64,000 nt of DNA, taken from the NCBI GenBank assembly GCA_963800705.1, contig CAWDBV010000002.1, forward strand, positions 620,001 through 684,000, written 5' to 3'. The notes under the pieces are model-generated. The model saw only the letters and a list, made by a program, of their open reading frames with translations. It searched no databases and was not told where the DNA came from. The position numbers and the translations under genes are program-made. Origin of the DNA: CAWDBV01 sp963800705. Lineage in GTDB: Bacteria; Actinomycetota; Thermoleophilia; Solirubrobacterales; 70-9. Of the stretch, positions 1-8,386 are shown in pieces (position 1 is the stretch's first letter; every line of letters begins with the position of its first letter).

Positions 1-745
1 GCGGGGTGCGCAGCTCGTGCGAGATCTCGGCAGCCAGCTGCTGCTCGTGCCGCAGCACCGAGCCGATCCGGTCGAGGACGGCGTCCAGGCTGCCTGCCAG
101 ATCGCGGAGCTCGTCCGGTCGTGGTTCGTCGCCGAAGCGCTGCCCGACGTCGTGCGCGCTCCACCGCGCCGCCTGCTCGGCCATCTCCGACACCGGCACC
201 AGGGCTCGGCGCACCACCTGCCGGGTGGCTGCGAAGGCGCCGACCAGCACCAGCATCGCCAGCAGGACCGAGCCCACCAGGGCCGCGCGCGACGGCCGGC
301 GATAAGGCTCCAGGCTGGTCTCGACGACGATCGCGCCGACCCGTGCCCCGTCGTGCCGCAACGGGCGCACGTGCAGGCGGACCGTTGGTGAGCCGGCCAC
401 GTCCCGGAAGCTCGGGCCGCCGCGCAAGGCCATCCGCGTGGCTTGTGCGGTAGCTGAAGGCGACGCGCGCGGCCGCTCCAGGACGGTGCTCCCCGCCAAC
501 ACCCACACCCCCGCGTCCAGTGCCTCGTCGTTGGGTGGCTCGCGCAGGGACACCGACCCGTCGTCGGCCACGAGCACCGTCGAGGCGACAGCAGCTGCCC
601 TGGTGCGCAGCACGTCGTCCGCCTGCCGGCTCAGCTGCGCGGTGAGCAGCAGGTTGAACACCGCGGTCAGCACGAGCACCCAGGTGCCGGTGCTGAGTAG
701 CGCGACCAGGGCGAGCCGGTTGCGCAGAGCGCGTGGCCGCCTCAC
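1..745 (-). CDS. Sensor histidine kinase, N-terminal part (cut by window edge)
   Basis: Membrane sensor kinase that should phosphorylate the response regulator encoded just downstream. Read on the minus strand from a GTG at 745, it shows a first membrane segment (about residues 10-35), an extracytoplasmic region, a second membrane segment (about 145-170), a HAMP-like linker and finally the H-box AEISHELRTP, where the window ends; the catalytic ATPase domain lies outside. The GTG start overlaps the regulator's TGA by 4 bp (GTGA), so the two are translationally coupled. The signal sensed cannot be read from the sequence. Confidence 0.85.
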   Translation of the reverse strand, partial: MRRPRALRNRLALVALLSTGTWVLVLTAVFNLLLTAQLSRQADDVLRTRAAAVASTVLVADDGSVSLREPPNDEALDAGVWVLAGSTVLERPRASPSATAQATRMALRGGPSFRDVAGSPTVRLHVRPLRHDGARVGAIVVETSLEPYRRPSRAALVGSVLLAMLVLVGAFAATRQVVRRALVPVSEMAEQAARWSAHDVGQRFGDEPRPDELRDLAGSLDAVLDRIGSVLRHEQQLAAEISHELRTP

Positions 746-1413
746 GTGAGCCGGTAGCCCACGCCGCGCACGGTGTCGATGGACTGCTCGCTGCCCGCCT
801 GGACCAGCTTGCGGCGCAGCTTCGCGACGTACTGGTCAAGGGTGTTGTCGGCGACGACGGAACCGTGGGCCCAGGCGGCTGCGACGAGCTCGTGCCGCCG
901 GGTGACGCTGCCGGGCTGCGCCATCAGCCGGGCTAGCAGCCGGAACTCCGTGGGCGACAGCGACACCGACCCCGCCGGTCCGGACACGTCGTGGCGGGCC
1001 GGGTCCACCTGCAGGTCGCCGAGGGTGCTCCCGGCGACCTCCCCGCCACGGCGCACGGCGACCCGCAGCCGGGCGACGAGCTCCGCGAGGTGGAACGGCT
1101 TGGCCAGGTAGTCGTCCCCGCCGGCGGCGAAGCCCGACAGGCGGTCGGTGACGCCGTCCTTGGCGGTGAGGAACACCACCGGTGCCCTGGTCCCGGCAGC
1201 GCGCATCGCCTGACAGACGTCGCGGCCGTCCGCGTCGGGCAGACCGATGTCCAGCACCACGACGTCGAACTGTCGGGCCCCCGCAGTGCGCAAGGCCCCC
1301 GTCCCGTCGCTCGCCGTCGTCACCTCGAAGCCGGCCTCGCGCAGACCGCGGGCCACCACGTCGCGCAGGCCGTGGTCGTCCTCGACGACCAGCACCCGTC
1401 CGTTCACCCACAC
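742..1413 (-). CDS. OmpR-family two-component response regulator
   Basis: DNA-binding response regulator of 223 aa. The receiver domain (about residues 5-115) has the acidic pair EDD at 11-13, the phospho-acceptor Asp55 in VVVLDIGLPD, Thr83 and Lys105 in YLAKPF. The C-terminal winged helix (about 130-223) ends in the typical DTVRGVGYRLT. The start is ATG at 1413; an in-frame GTG at 1407 is an alternative. It precedes and overlaps the histidine kinase gene, giving a regulator-kinase operon. The target genes are unknown. Confidence 0.92.
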   Translation of the reverse strand: MWVNGRVLVVEDDHGLRDVVARGLREAGFEVTTASDGTGALRTAGARQFDVVVLDIGLPDADGRDVCQAMRAAGTRAPVVFLTAKDGVTDRLSGFAAGGDDYLAKPFHLAELVARLRVAVRRGGEVAGSTLGDLQVDPARHDVSGPAGSVSLSPTEFRLLARLMAQPGSVTRRHELVAAAWAHGSVVADNTLDQYVAKLRRKLVQAGSEQSIDTVRGVGYRLT

Positions 1414-1453
1414 ATCATCGCGACCCCAGCCGAGGGCGCGCGGGCGGGCCGGG

Positions 1454-1654
1454 TCAGGCGACGGGGCGGGCGAGCACCTGCTCGCGCCACCAGGCGTCGA
1501 CCGCCCGGCGCTCGACGAGCGAGTCGGCGTGCGACCACGGGTCCGCCACCAGGACCGGCAGGCCGGTCAGCAGCTCGGGGCTGACGCCGGTGTACGACGC
1601 CGCCTCGGCGACCGAGAGCAGGGGGCGCTCGGCCAGCCGCGTGACCTCGCTCAT
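1454..1654 (-). CDS. Small excisionase/MerR-like helix-turn-helix protein
   Basis: Predicted 66-aa protein starting at ATG 1654. The segment LLSVAEAASYTGVSPELL resembles the helix-turn-helix of the excisionase/MerR-type small DNA-binding family, followed by a Trp-rich tail (VDAWWREQV). A longer reading to 1801 exists, but its N-terminal stretch is low complexity with no homology signal, so the internal ATG is preferred. It stands alone between the two-component operon and the sigma/anti-sigma pair, with no mobile-element genes beside it, so a transcriptional role is only inferred. Confidence 0.5.
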   Translation of the reverse strand: MSEVTRLAERPLLSVAEAASYTGVSPELLTGLPVLVADPWSHADSLVERRAVDAWWREQVLARPVA

Positions 1655-1812
1655 GCGGACACCGCCGACGCGCCGACCGGGCCGGCTGGCTTGGACGGCG
1701 CAGCTGGGGCTGGGCTGCTGAGGAGGTTCATGGTGTGTGCTTCGGGATCTCTTGACCTCCGCTTTACCGCCGTTCGGGTGAGAGCATGACGAAGCGGACA
1801 CCGGGCGCCCAC

Positions 1813-2652
1813 TCAGTCGCCCCCGTCGCTGTCGGCGGAGCCTGACCTCTCATCGGACCCGGACCCGGACGACCCGGACCCGGACGATCCGGACCCGGAC
1901 GACCCGGAGCCGTCGACCTCGTCGCCGTCGGCCTCGTCGCCGTCGGGCTCGCCGCCCTCGTCGCCTTCGCCCTCGCCGCCCTGATCGCCCTCGTCCCCGT
2001 CGTCCGCCTCAGCACCGGTGCCGCCGGACCCTCCCGACCTCGCGCCGGTGTCGTCCCGACCCCCTCCGGGTCGTTGCCCGGCGCGCTGCTCGTCGTGGCC
2101 GGCCTTCGGGCCGGCCTCGGCCGCAGGCGGGGCAGTGGAGCCTGGTCGGACGCTGTGCGCCGATGCGCGCTCGCTGTCCCGGGGGACGGTCGGCCCGACG
2201 GGTGCCAGGTGGCGAGCGCGCGGTGTGGGCTCGCCGTCGTCCGGACCGGCCGGCGGGCTGGCGGGGGCCGAGGGCGTGGGGCTCGCGGCCGGCCGTACGA
2301 CGACGTCGCGCGCCGGGCCTTCCCCAGCGGCGAGGGCTGTCGCGGCGACCGCGGCCGCCGCGCCCAGCGCGACCTTGACCCAGATGCCACCGGCCAGGGC
2401 AGCACCGAAGCGCCGTGGCCGACGGGTGACCCGGGCCGGACCGAGTACCACGACAAGCTCGGGCTCTGCCGGGTCCAGGTCATGCGCCGGCCGGGCCGTC
2501 ACACCGCCGACCCGTGCGCTGAGGAAGGTGGCGAGCTGCTCGTTGGCCCGCGGTGTCGCGCCCTCGCCGGCGCGCAGGACCGTCAACAGGTCGGCGACAC
2601 GGTCGTCGCCCGGTCGGGTCGATCGGCGCAGCTCGGCGAGGAGGTCGGTCAT
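1813..2652 (-). CDS. Putative anti-sigma factor: membrane protein with long acidic, Ser-Gly-rich outer tail
   Basis: Predicted 279-aa protein. About 80 N-terminal residues are likely cytoplasmic, one Ala-rich membrane segment follows (about residues 85-115), then a Pro/Ala-rich linker and a highly acidic tail. The tail contains Glu/Asp/Gly runs and three copies of an 18-bp unit coding GSGSSG-type repeats (about 1857-1908). The start is ATG 2652, overlapping the TGA of the upstream ECF sigma gene by 4 bp. That coupling and the topology are the grounds for calling it an anti-sigma factor; no zinc HxxxCxxC anti-sigma motif is present. It could instead be an unrelated membrane partner. Confidence 0.6.
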   Translation of the reverse strand: MTDLLAELRRSTRPGDDRVADLLTVLRAGEGATPRANEQLATFLSARVGGVTARPAHDLDPAEPELVVVLGPARVTRRPRRFGAALAGGIWVKVALGAAAAVAATALAAGEGPARDVVVRPAASPTPSAPASPPAGPDDGEPTPRARHLAPVGPTVPRDSERASAHSVRPGSTAPPAAEAGPKAGHDEQRAGQRPGGGRDDTGARSGGSGGTGAEADDGDEGDQGGEGEGDEGGEPDGDEADGDEVDGSGSSGSGSSGSGSSGSGSDERSGSADSDGGD

Positions 2653-3251
2653 CTCACCCTCCACATCGTGGTGGAGGCCGGCGGGGATACGGCGTCGGGT
2701 GAAGCGGTGAGGGTGGACCGCAGCCGGGCGAGCGCCCGGTGCTGCAGCGCCTTGACGGCGCCCACCGGTCGACCGAGGACGGCGGCGGTCTCGGCCAGCG
2801 ACAGGTCCGCAACCACCCGCAGCAGCAGGACGGCGCGCTGGTCCTCGGTCAGGACGTTTAGCCGGCGCACGGCATCGGACGTCGCGATCCGGTCCACGGC
2901 CTCATCCTCCGCGCTGCGGAGGTCCTGGCGGCTCGCGACCCGGTCCCCGTCTGTGCTCGCGTACGTGTCGACCAGCAGCTCGCGACCACCCGCCCGGCGG
3001 GCGGCGTCGACGCTCTTGTGGTGGGCGATGGTGAACAGCCACGCCCGGAACGCCCGGCCGTCGCCGTCGAACCGGCCGATGCCGGCGAAGGCGGCGAGAA
3101 ACACCTCGGACGTGACGTCGTCGACGTCGCGAACCCGCCGACGACGCAGATAGGCGGCCACCGGGGGAGCGAGCAGCTCCCACAGCCGGCCGAAGGCCCA
3201 GCCGCCGCCGGCGCGAGCAGCGTCGACGAGCAGGTCCAGGTCCTCCTCCAC
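2649..3251 (-). CDS. ECF-type RNA polymerase sigma factor
   Basis: Sigma-70 family factor of about 200 aa. Region 2 is visible as DVDDVTSEVFLAAF followed by FRAWLFTIAHHKSVDAAR; region 4 as LTEDQRAVLLLRVVADLSLA and VGAVKALQHRALARLR. The GTG at 3251 is chosen because it directly precedes the conserved EEDLDLLVDAAR stretch; a longer reading to 3362 adds Cys/Arg-rich sequence without family character. The TGA stop lies inside the start of the putative anti-sigma gene. It probably directs a cell-envelope response together with that gene. Confidence 0.85.
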   Translation of the reverse strand: MEEDLDLLVDAARAGGGWAFGRLWELLAPPVAAYLRRRRVRDVDDVTSEVFLAAFAGIGRFDGDGRAFRAWLFTIAHHKSVDAARRAGGRELLVDTYASTDGDRVASRQDLRSAEDEAVDRIATSDAVRRLNVLTEDQRAVLLLRVVADLSLAETAAVLGRPVGAVKALQHRALARLRSTLTASPDAVSPPASTTMWRVR

Positions 3252-3515
3252 GCCGTCCTCCGACCGTTCTCGCTCCGTGGTTCCAGAGCACCATCGACAG
3301 GTAGCGCGCCGGGCTGAGCACGATTCCACGCCCGGGTTACCCCCAGGCAAAGCGATGCCCAACGGTGGCCCCGCGGTGCGCCCGGAAACCGTCTGCGATG
3401 CGCCGTCCGGGCGACCTTCACGTCCTGAGCCGTATCCCCGCAGCGGCGCTCCGCGATGACATCTGCGACGCCGGACGCATCGAGCGACTCGGCCAGACCA
3501 CGGGAGCCCACCCTC

Positions 3516-4151
3516 ATGACCCTCTCTCGGCAGAAGCTCCGCGCCCTGTCGCTGACCGCGACGCTGCCCTTCGCGTTCTTCGGCTACCAGGCGCTGCCGG
3601 TCTCCGCAGCCACCCCCACCTGCGCCGGCCAGACGGCGACGATGGTTGTCGGCTCAGGCTCGGCCCACACGGTGCGCGGCACGGGGCACCGGGACGTCGT
3701 CGTGGTGACCGACTCCGGCCACGTCGTCCGGCTCCGTGGCGGCAAGGACCTCCTGTGCGGGTCCGGTGGCAGTGACACCGTCTTCGGCGGCGGCGGCCGG
3801 GACCGCATCCTCGGCGCCGCCGGCCGCGACACCCTGCGCGGCGGCACCGGCGACGACGACATCTCCGGCGGGTCGGGCGACGACGACGAGTACGGCGAGG
3901 ACGGCGACGACGCCCTCAGCGGCAACAGCGGCGACGACGACCTGATCGGTGGCCGCGGTGACGACGAGCTCGACGGCGACAACGGCAACGACGACTGCGA
4001 AGAGGAAGACGACGCCCCTACGGCGAGCTCCGGGCAGCAGTGCGACGACGACGACGACAACGACGACGACAACGACGACGACAACGACGACGACAACGAC
4101 GACGACAACGACGACGACAACGACGAGGGCGAGGACGGCGACGATGACTGA
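3516..4151 (+). CDS. Secreted RTX-like calcium-binding protein with Asp-rich tail
   Basis: Predicted 211-aa exported protein starting at ATG 3516. A signal peptide (Lys/Arg then a hydrophobic stretch ending near VSAATPT) is followed by a small beta-rich segment. Next come at least seven nonapeptide-like repeats of the GGxGxDxL/I type (for example GGGGRDRIL, GGTGDDDIS, GGRGDDELD), the hallmark of RTX beta-roll calcium binding. The C-terminal third is almost only Asp and Asn. Function beyond calcium binding is unknown. It is transcribed away from the sigma/anti-sigma pair and ends before a strong hairpin at 4180-4224. Confidence 0.75.
   Translation: MTLSRQKLRALSLTATLPFAFFGYQALPVSAATPTCAGQTATMVVGSGSAHTVRGTGHRDVVVVTDSGHVVRLRGGKDLLCGSGGSDTVFGGGGRDRILGAAGRDTLRGGTGDDDISGGSGDDDEYGEDGDDALSGNSGDDDLIGGRGDDELDGDNGNDDCEEEDDAPTASSGQQCDDDDDNDDDNDDDNDDDNDDDNDDDNDEGEDGDDD
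4050..4121 (+). repeat. 12-bp tandem repeat coding (Asp-Asp-Asp-Asn)6
   Basis: Six perfect head-to-tail copies of GACGACGACAAC, in frame within the RTX-like gene. AAC codons fall at 4059, 4071, 4083, 4095, 4107 and 4119. Such an array can change copy number by slippage without shifting the frame, so tail length may differ between strains or assemblies. Confidence 0.9.
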
Positions 4152-4179
4152 TCGCTGACTGATCCTCGAGAGTCGACGA

Positions 4180-4224
4180 GAGTCGACGAGGGCCGGGTCG
4201 CCACGACCCGGCCCTCATCGACTC
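4180..4224. terminator. Strong GC-rich hairpin downstream of the RTX-like gene
   Basis: Perfect 13-bp stem (4188-4200 pairing with 4204-4216) with a 3-nt CCA loop. After one mismatch it extends by a further 7 bp (4180-4186 with 4218-4224). There is no T-run, as is common for actinobacterial terminators. It lies 29 bp after the stop of the RTX-like gene. Two direct copies of AGTCGACGAG (4171-4180 and 4181-4190) sit at its left foot. Confidence 0.75.
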
Positions 4225-4311
4225 TGTGCCTGTTGCCTCACGCTACGGTCAGGTCGTCCGGGGTCGAGCCGTCCGGCTGCACGAGCAGCCACCAGCGCGC
4301 CAGAGGCCCCG

Positions 4312-4581
4312 ATGCGACCCGGCCGAGCCGACGTCACCCAGATCCTTGCCCCGCACGACGACGGACGGTTCCGGGTCGCGACGCTGCTCGACCAGTACCG
4401 CTCCCGCTCCGACGGGAGCTGGCGGGTTGTCGTGCGCTACACGACCGGAGCGGGTCAGACCTACGTGCGGGCGATGCCGGCCGCCGACTGCCGGCACCTG
4501 GACGACACCTCGGTACGCCGGGCCGGACCCGACGCGACCCCCGCCCGACCGGGCCGCCGGCCGGACCCCCGGGCCTGGTGA
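4312..4581 (+). CDS. Small hypothetical protein
   Basis: Predicted 89 aa, unrecognised. The middle part (RFRVATLLDQYRSRSDGSWR, then VVVRYTT and a short Tyr/Val segment) reads like a compact beta-sheet domain of the kind found in small actinobacterial proteins of unknown function. The C-terminus is Pro/Arg-rich and may be non-structured. There is no signal peptide or membrane segment. The call rests on codon texture and position between the hairpin and the DUF929 gene; it could be a chance reading frame. Confidence 0.4.
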   Translation: MRPGRADVTQILAPHDDGRFRVATLLDQYRSRSDGSWRVVVRYTTGAGQTYVRAMPAADCRHLDDTSVRRAGPDATPARPGRRPDPRAW

Positions 4582-4696
4582 CGCCGGTGGCCGTGTCCCG
4601 GCCCGGTCACGGCCGGGTGTCTGTCCCAGCCGGCGCCCAGGCGCACGACGTAGCCTGCAGGACCGTGATGTGCGCCGCACCGAGGGAGGCAGACCG

Positions 4697-5623
4697 ATGA
4701 GCAGTCGGGTCGACGCGAAGGCCGCCGGTCGGGAGCGGGTGGCTGCGATGCGCGCGGCCGAGGCGCGGACCGCCCGCCGCCGCCGCGTTCTCCTCGCGGG
4801 TGGGGCTCTCGGCCTCGTCCTCGTCGTGGTGCTCGGCCTGGTGGTCGCCAAGGCGGCCGGGCTGGGGTCGGGATCGGGCAGCTCCTCGACCGGCGCCACG
4901 AGCGGTGGACTCGTCGCGGCGGGTGTGGTCCGCGACGTGACGAACGTGCCCGCCGCGGTCTTGGACACGATCGGTGTCGGCGCCGCCCAGACCGCGCCGG
5001 CGAAGATCGATGCCCCGCCGCTCGAGCAGGGCGGGAAGCCCAAGGTCCTCTACGTCGGTGCGGAGTACTGCCCCTACTGCGCCGCAGAGCGCTGGCCGGT
5101 CGTGGTGGCGCTCTCCCGGTTCGGGACGTGGTCCCGGCTCGGCGCGAGCCAGTCGGCCACCGAGGACGTCTACCCGGACACCCAGACGCTGTCCTTCCAC
5201 GGCGCGACGTACACGAGCGACTACCTGTCCTTCACCGGGGTCGAGACCGCCGGCAACACTCGCCGCGGCGGGGTGTACGAGCCTTTGGACGAGCTCGCCC
5301 CCGCGGACGCGAAGATCGTGCAGACCTACAACAAGCCGCCGTACACGTCGTCCGAGGGGAGCATCCCGTTCCTCGACGTGGCGGGGAAGTACGTCACGTC
5401 CGGCGCGACCTACAGCCCGGAGCTGCTCAAGGGCATGTCCCGGGCCGAGATCGCCGCGTCCCTTTCCGACCCGACGAGTCCGGTCGCCAAGGCCGTGAAC
5501 GGCAGTGCCAACGTGCTCACTGCGGCACTGTGCGAGGCCACGTCCGGGCAACCCGCCGACGTGTGCACCTCGCCCGGCGTGACGGCCGCCGCGAAGGCGG
5601 TCGCCGGGGCACAGGCGAGGTGA
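4697..5623 (+). CDS. DUF929 thioredoxin-fold membrane protein, likely VKOR partner
   Basis: Predicted 308 aa; ATG 4697 is preceded by GAGGGAGG. A basic N-terminus leads into a single membrane anchor (about residues 35-57), a Ser/Gly linker and a DUF929-type thioredoxin-like domain with the redox motif CPYC (YVGAEYCPYCAAERWPVV). Two more Cys near the C-terminus (ALCEATSG, ADVCTSP) could form a second disulfide. The VKOR gene overlaps its stop by 4 bp. By analogy with DsbA/VKOR couples, the inferred role is oxidation of exported proteins, with VKOR recycling this protein. The family itself is poorly characterised. Confidence 0.8.
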   Translation: MSSRVDAKAAGRERVAAMRAAEARTARRRRVLLAGGALGLVLVVVLGLVVAKAAGLGSGSGSSSTGATSGGLVAAGVVRDVTNVPAAVLDTIGVGAAQTAPAKIDAPPLEQGGKPKVLYVGAEYCPYCAAERWPVVVALSRFGTWSRLGASQSATEDVYPDTQTLSFHGATYTSDYLSFTGVETAGNTRRGGVYEPLDELAPADAKIVQTYNKPPYTSSEGSIPFLDVAGKYVTSGATYSPELLKGMSRAEIAASLSDPTSPVAKAVNGSANVLTAALCEATSGQPADVCTSPGVTAAAKAVAGAQAR

Positions 5624-6090
5624 GCGGCAGCCCTGTCGAGGTCAGCGTGACGGTCAGCGCCCCGCGGTGGGCAGGCCCCGCCTCGCTGGCGCTCGCCCTG
5701 CTCGGCGTCGCGGTGTCGGCGTACCTCACCGTGGAGCACTACTCCTCGTCCACCACGCTCGCCTGTCCGGACACCGGTGTCATCAACTGCGTGAAGGTGA
5801 CGACGAGCTCCTACTCGGAGCTGCTCGGCGTCCCCGTGGCGGTGCTCGGGCTGGCGTTCTTCGTCGTCATGGTGGGGCTCTGCCTTCCGGTGGCCTGGCG
5901 CTCGCGCGTCGGCGCGGTCCACCGTGCCAGGCTTGCCGCGGTCGCGGCTGGCGCGCTTTTCGTCCTGTACCTCGTGTGGGCGGAGCTGTTCCGTGTCGAC
6001 GCGATCTGCCTTTGGTGCACCGTCGTGCACGTGCTCGCGGTGGCACTGTTCGGGGTCGTGGCCCTCGCCACGGCTCTCCGCGAGGCGTGA
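5620..6090 (+). CDS. Vitamin K epoxide reductase (VKOR) family thiol oxidase
   Basis: Predicted 156-aa integral membrane protein starting at GTG 5620, overlapping the upstream TGA (GTGA). Four hydrophobic segments are visible. The active-site motif is CLWC near the C-terminal helix, and the loop pair is Cys...Cys in CPDTGVINC after the first helix. This matches bacterial VKOR, which re-oxidises a periplasmic thioredoxin-like partner using quinone. The overlapping DUF929 CPYC protein is the obvious partner. Confidence 0.88.
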   Translation: MSGSPVEVSVTVSAPRWAGPASLALALLGVAVSAYLTVEHYSSSTTLACPDTGVINCVKVTTSSYSELLGVPVAVLGLAFFVVMVGLCLPVAWRSRVGAVHRARLAAVAAGALFVLYLVWAELFRVDAICLWCTVVHVLAVALFGVVALATALREA

Positions 6091-6163
6091 CGCCGTCCGG
6101 GGCAGCCGGCGGGCCCTCCGCGGGTACCGTGGACAGCCCGCCGCCCCCGACAAGGATGAGCCC

Positions 6164-6607
6164 GTGACCCCCAGGACCGGCGCGCACCGCGGAGCCAGCA
6201 GCGTCGTCGCTGTGCTCCTCGCCGCCTGTGCGGTCCTGGCTGCGCTCCTCCTGGCGCCGACAGCCGGCGCGCGGACCGGGGAGGTCGCGTACCCGGCGGG
6301 CACAGCGACCCGGAGCTCCGTCGCGGCCGCCGCGTCGACGCACAGCAGCGCCCATCGTGACGGCCGGGCCGCTGCCCGGGCAGGGGTACGGCGCGGTGCC
6401 CGCGAGCAGGCGGCGCCCACGGCTGAGACGGCGCGTCGCGGCATGCGCCCGGGTGCGGTGGCACCTGCCGGCGCCGTCGCCGCGGGGATCCTCGTCGTGG
6501 CGGTCCTGTCGGTCGGTCTGCTGACTGTCGCCACCTCGGCCCCGCGGGTGCAGCGCCGCACCGGTGCGCGCCGCGACCGGGCCCCGCCTGCGCCCGCCTT
6601 CGCCTGA
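6164..6607 (+). CDS. Small hypothetical membrane protein
   Basis: Predicted 147 aa from GTG 6164, preceded by AAGGATGA. There is an N-terminal hydrophobic segment (about residues 12-32), an Ala/Arg-rich middle, and a second membrane segment (about 105-125, ILVVAVLSVGLLTVA) followed by a basic tail. Both ends may face the cytoplasm. No family is recognised. It lies between the VKOR gene and secDF on the same strand, so it may belong to an envelope/export operon. Confidence 0.5.
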   Translation: MTPRTGAHRGASSVVAVLLAACAVLAALLLAPTAGARTGEVAYPAGTATRSSVAAAASTHSSAHRDGRAAARAGVRRGAREQAAPTAETARRGMRPGAVAPAGAVAAGILVVAVLSVGLLTVATSAPRVQRRTGARRDRAPPAPAFA

Positions 6608-6727
6608 CCCGAGCGCCACAGCACCCACCGCCGCGCGCCGACAGACGTCGGCCGCCGCGCCCCACCAGCCATCCGCACGGTCCGCGCGACCCGTCGCCGC
6701 ACCGTGCCCGTGCCCCGGAGGCACCCC

Positions 6728-8386
6728 GTGTCCGCACCCGTCGTCCGTGCGCTCGTCGCCCTCGGCATCCTCGCCGGTGCCGTGTGGATCACCGCCACGA
6801 CCCCCGTCCGCCTCGGTCTCGACCTTCGCGGCGGCACCCAGATCGTCCTCGAGACCAGGGACTCGGCCACGGTCACCGCGGACTCCGAGTCCACCGACCG
6901 CGCTGTGGAAGTGCTGCGGCGCCGGGTCGACGCGCTCGGCATCGCGGAGCCCACGCTGACCCGCTCGGGCGACCGGCGCATCATCGTCGAGCTGCCCGGC
7001 CTGCAGGACCCGCGCGAGGCCGCCGACGTGATCGGCCGTACGGCCCAGCTCACCTTCCACCCGGTGCAGGGTGTGCAGCCACCAGGGTCCACGTCGTCAC
7101 CCTCGCCGACGGACCAGCCGTCGCAGCAGCCGACGGAGCCCGGCGACGCCGTGGTGCTGCCGGACGAGACGGGTCAGGACATCCAGCTCGGCCCGGCCGC
7201 CCTGACCGGTGACGGCGTCGACGGCGCGTCCGCCGAGATCGACCCGCAGGGCCTGGGCGGGTGGTACGTGTCCATCGACTTCAAGGGGTCCGGCGGCTCC
7301 GCCTGGCAGCAGCTGACCGGGACGGCGGCCTGCGCGCCGCCGGGCGACCCGCAGCGGCGGGTCGCGATCGTCCTCGACGACCAGGTGATCTCGTCGCCGC
7401 AGGTCGACCCGTCCGTGGCCTGCGACGTCGGCATCGCCGGTGGTGCCACCCAGATCACCGGTGACTTCACCCCGGAAGAGGCGAAGGACCTCGCGGTGCT
7501 GATCCGTGGTGGCGCGCTGCCGGTGCCGGTCGAGGTGATCGAGCAGCGCACCGTCGGCCCCACCCTCGGTGCGGCCGCGATCGAGGCGAGCGCGCAGGCA
7601 GCCCTCATCGGCGTCGCCCTGACCGCCGTGTTCATCATGGTGGTGTACCGGCTCCTCGGTGCCTTGGCGGTCGTCGCCCTCGCGAGCTACGCGCTCATCA
7701 GCTACGCCACCCTGGCCTGGCTCGGTGCGACACTCACGCTGCCGGGGCTGGCCGGCTTCGTGCTGGCCATCGGCATGGCGATCGACGCGAACGTCCTCGT
7801 CTTCGAACGCGCGAAGGAGGAGTACGCCGCCGAGCCGGCCAAGGGTCTGCGCCAAGCCGTGACTGCGGGCTTCCGCAACGCGTGGAGCGCGATCATCGAC
7901 TCGAACGTCACGACGCTGCTCGCCGCTGCCCTGCTGTTCTACCTGGCGTCCGGCCCGGTTCGCGGCTTCGGGGTGACCCTCGGCATCGGCGTGCTCGCCT
8001 CGATGGTGTCGGCCCTGGTCATCACCCGGGTGCTCGCCGACTGGGCGGTGCGTCAACAGGCCGTCGTACGGCGACCCGGCGTGACCGGCATCTCCACCCC
8101 CGGGCGGGTCCGCAGCTGGCTCACCAGGCGGGACCCCGACCTGATGCGCCTGGGCAGGCGGTGGCTGGCCGTGTCCGGTGCGGCACTGGTGCTGGCCCTG
8201 ACCGGCATCGGCTGGCGCGGGCTCGACCTCGGCGTGGAGTTCACCGGCGGCCGTCTGGTCGAGTACTCGACGACGGCGCCGATCAGCGTCGACGAGGCCC
8301 GAGCGTCGTCTCGGACTCTGGTTTCCCGCGGGCGGTCGTGCAGGAGAGCGGAGCCGACGACATCTCGATCCGCACCGCTGACATGA
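6728..8386 (+). CDS. secDF: SecD-SecF fusion, SecD half (frame breaks near 8,303)
   Basis: Protein-export accessory membrane protein that uses proton flow to help pull substrates through SecYEG. GTG 6728 is preceded by CGGAGG. Visible are SecD features GLDLRGGTQIVLE, the P1 domain with IIVELPGLQDP, and six membrane segments with AIGMAIDANVLVFERAKEE. The reading continues directly into SecF sequence (LGVEFTGGRLVEY), so the two are one polypeptide. Near 8,300-8,307 one base is missing: SVDEARA in this frame should run into VVSDSGFPRAVVQES, which lies in another frame, so the residues from about 8,303 to the stop at 8386 are off-frame. SecD and SecF are usually separate in actinobacteria. Confidence 0.85.
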   Translation: MSAPVVRALVALGILAGAVWITATTPVRLGLDLRGGTQIVLETRDSATVTADSESTDRAVEVLRRRVDALGIAEPTLTRSGDRRIIVELPGLQDPREAADVIGRTAQLTFHPVQGVQPPGSTSSPSPTDQPSQQPTEPGDAVVLPDETGQDIQLGPAALTGDGVDGASAEIDPQGLGGWYVSIDFKGSGGSAWQQLTGTAACAPPGDPQRRVAIVLDDQVISSPQVDPSVACDVGIAGGATQITGDFTPEEAKDLAVLIRGGALPVPVEVIEQRTVGPTLGAAAIEASAQAALIGVALTAVFIMVVYRLLGALAVVALASYALISYATLAWLGATLTLPGLAGFVLAIGMAIDANVLVFERAKEEYAAEPAKGLRQAVTAGFRNAWSAIIDSNVTTLLAAALLFYLASGPVRGFGVTLGIGVLASMVSALVITRVLADWAVRQQAVVRRPGVTGISTPGRVRSWLTRRDPDLMRLGRRWLAVSGAALVLALTGIGWRGLDLGVEFTGGRLVEYSTTAPISVDEARASSRTLVSRGRSCRRAEPTTSRSAPLT

